Origin: JBGTCD01 sp041749015
GTDB taxonomy: Bacteria; Bacteroidota; Bacteroidia; Cytophagales; Cyclobacteriaceae
Length of the DNA: 64,000 bases
Direction of reading: 5' to 3'
NCBI GenBank assembly: GCA_041749015.1
Contig: JBGTCD010000038.1
Span: forward strand, 3,412-67,411
Every line of letters starts with the position of its first letter. Within the stretch, counting starts at the first letter, position 1. A program made the position numbers and the translations under genes. Positions 63,436 through 64,000 of this stretch are shown here, piece by piece. The notes under the pieces are model-generated. The model was not told the origin of the DNA and searched no databases. It saw nothing but the letters and a program-made list of their open reading frames with translations.

Positions 63436-64000
63436 ATGTTACAAAGATTATTACTGATATTGGCTTTGTTTGGGACTAGTTTAGGATATTCTCAAAATGT
63501 AAATTTAGTACCAGAAATTGAGCCATCTTTCTTTAGTGCTGACGAAGAAATAACTATTTCTTATGATGTAACGGGCACTGCTTTAGCCTCATTACCCGAA
63601 GCCTGGATTTGGTTGTGGGTTCCTAGAGAAGGCGAGGCCCCTTTAAATGCACCATCAAATATTAACCCAGCCTCCAGTAATTCTTCAGGAACAAACCCAG
63701 CAAAATTTACCAAAACTAACCCATCCGATAAAACGGTATTCACCATAACCCTTACGCCAACAAGCTTTACAGGGGTGGATAAGGAAAGTATCAAAAGAAT
63801 CGGAATGCTCCTCAAAGGAAATGACTGGTCCAACGGACAAACCACAGATTACTTCGTTGATGTGACCGACGGATTTGCCTTAAAAGTTGATAGTCCCATT
63901 GGTATATTTGGTTTTTATCAACCTGGGCAAACGATCAATATTGATGCGAGCACTTCTAATCCCGCTGATTTTGAGTTTTTTATTGATGAAGTTTTGGATG
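63436..64000 (+). CDS. Secreted protein, N-terminal part (runs off the right edge)
   Basis: 188 codons are visible from ATG 63436 with no stop. Signal peptide (MLQRLLLILALFGTSLGYSQ). The next part, beginning VNLVPEIEPSFFSADEEITI, then SYDVTGT, PEAWIWLWVPREGEA and KRIGMLLKGNDWSNGQTTDYF, resembles the N-terminal beta domain repeated in large secreted Bacteroidota proteins, some with starch-active catalytic domains and C-terminal type IX sorting domains. A PKD/CBM-like second domain seems to begin near LKVDSPIGIFGFYQPG. The catalytic part, if any, is beyond the window. Confidence 0.8.
   Translation, partial: MLQRLLLILALFGTSLGYSQNVNLVPEIEPSFFSADEEITISYDVTGTALASLPEAWIWLWVPREGEAPLNAPSNINPASSNSSGTNPAKFTKTNPSDKTVFTITLTPTSFTGVDKESIKRIGMLLKGNDWSNGQTTDYFVDVTDGFALKVDSPIGIFGFYQPGQTINIDASTSNPADFEFFIDEVLD

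Noticed and set aside
63561..63845. 94-codon minus-strand frame near the right edge
   Set aside because: Antisense to the secreted-protein gene, which has a signal peptide and family-like sequence.
1..64000. CRISPR arrays, tRNA/rRNA genes, insertion sequences, riboswitches
   Set aside because: Looked for repeated spacers, tRNA-like cloverleafs, transposase motifs and known riboswitch cores on both strands; none was convincing by eye.

Overview
The window looks like a chromosome segment of a Bacteroidota bacterium, most likely a marine-type Cytophagales relative. The reasons are a fused LpxC-FabZ gene inside an lpxD-lpxC/fabZ-lpxA run, a PorX-type response regulator with a PglZ/alkaline-phosphatase domain (a regulator known from the type IX secretion system), DUF3822 beside coaD, DUF1573, DUF4296, DUF2490 and DUF3857 proteins, a short RecQ, a ComEC without a metallo-lactamase domain, and several candidate promoters of the Bacteroidota form TTTG / TAnnTTTG. 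I saw no rRNA or tRNA gene, CRISPR array, transposase or integrase.

Layout. 1-5 kb: the end of an unknown gene, a GH32 fructan hydrolase lipoprotein and a YdeP/FdhF-like molybdopterin oxidoreductase. 5-9.3 kb: pyrE, a Nudix gene, coaD, DUF3822, an unknown membrane protein and a second Nudix gene. 9.4-15 kb: hotdog thioesterase, RecD-like helicase, DUF1573 protein, then DUF423 and YggS proteins on the other strand, and a GH3-type amide synthetase followed by a LysE exporter. 15-18 kb: a three-gene Bat (aerotolerance-type) operon. 18-21.4 kb: DUF4296 lipoprotein, mutS2, a small lipoprotein. 21.5-28.7 kb: ABC ATPase, lpxA, lpxC/fabZ, lpxD and an HD hydrolase on the minus strand, with porX, tsaE and alanine dehydrogenase leading away on the plus strand. 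30-34.6 kb: DUF3857 protein and valS. 34.8-39.7 kb: an uncharacterised envelope cluster (unknown secreted protein, DUF2490, MORN protein), a beta-barrel protein and a small secreted protein. 39.7-49.6 kb: fumarylacetoacetase (fahA), then an accessory-looking stretch with chrA, a TonB receptor, an Rrf2 regulator, a truncated antitoxin, an unknown secreted protein and a membrane AraC regulator, ending at a flavin reductase gene. 49.8-52.8 kb: a retropepsin-like protein, RimK, AstE/AspA-like hydrolase and sulfotransferase. 52.9-62.9 kb: comEC, enoyl-CoA hydratase, recQ, a cation/proton antiporter, pgk, a Sua5-type threonylcarbamoyl-AMP synthase, a 53-residue membrane protein and a TPR lipoprotein. 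The right edge holds the start of a secreted protein behind a long regulatory region.

How genes work together: lpxD/C/A with fabZ make the first lipid A precursors; tsaE and the Sua5-type synthase serve tRNA t6A formation; pyrE, coaD, valS and pgk are core metabolism; porX links to secretion control. The most informative accessory region is 40.8-45.9 kb. A decayed, shifted copy of the 3' end of fahA lies beyond the chrA-TonB-Rrf2 cassette in direct orientation, as if the cassette entered by recombination at fahA. The TonB receptor promoter in that cassette is bracketed by two near-identical palindromes that fit an Rrf2 operator.

Other points to check: alanine dehydrogenase carries an in-frame stop followed by its intact conserved C-terminal tail; the Bat operon lacks moxR and the other bat genes; a strong terminator near 63.1 kb has no gene in front of it; and the retropepsin-RimK-AstE-sulfotransferase cluster could be a small-molecule or peptide tailoring system.
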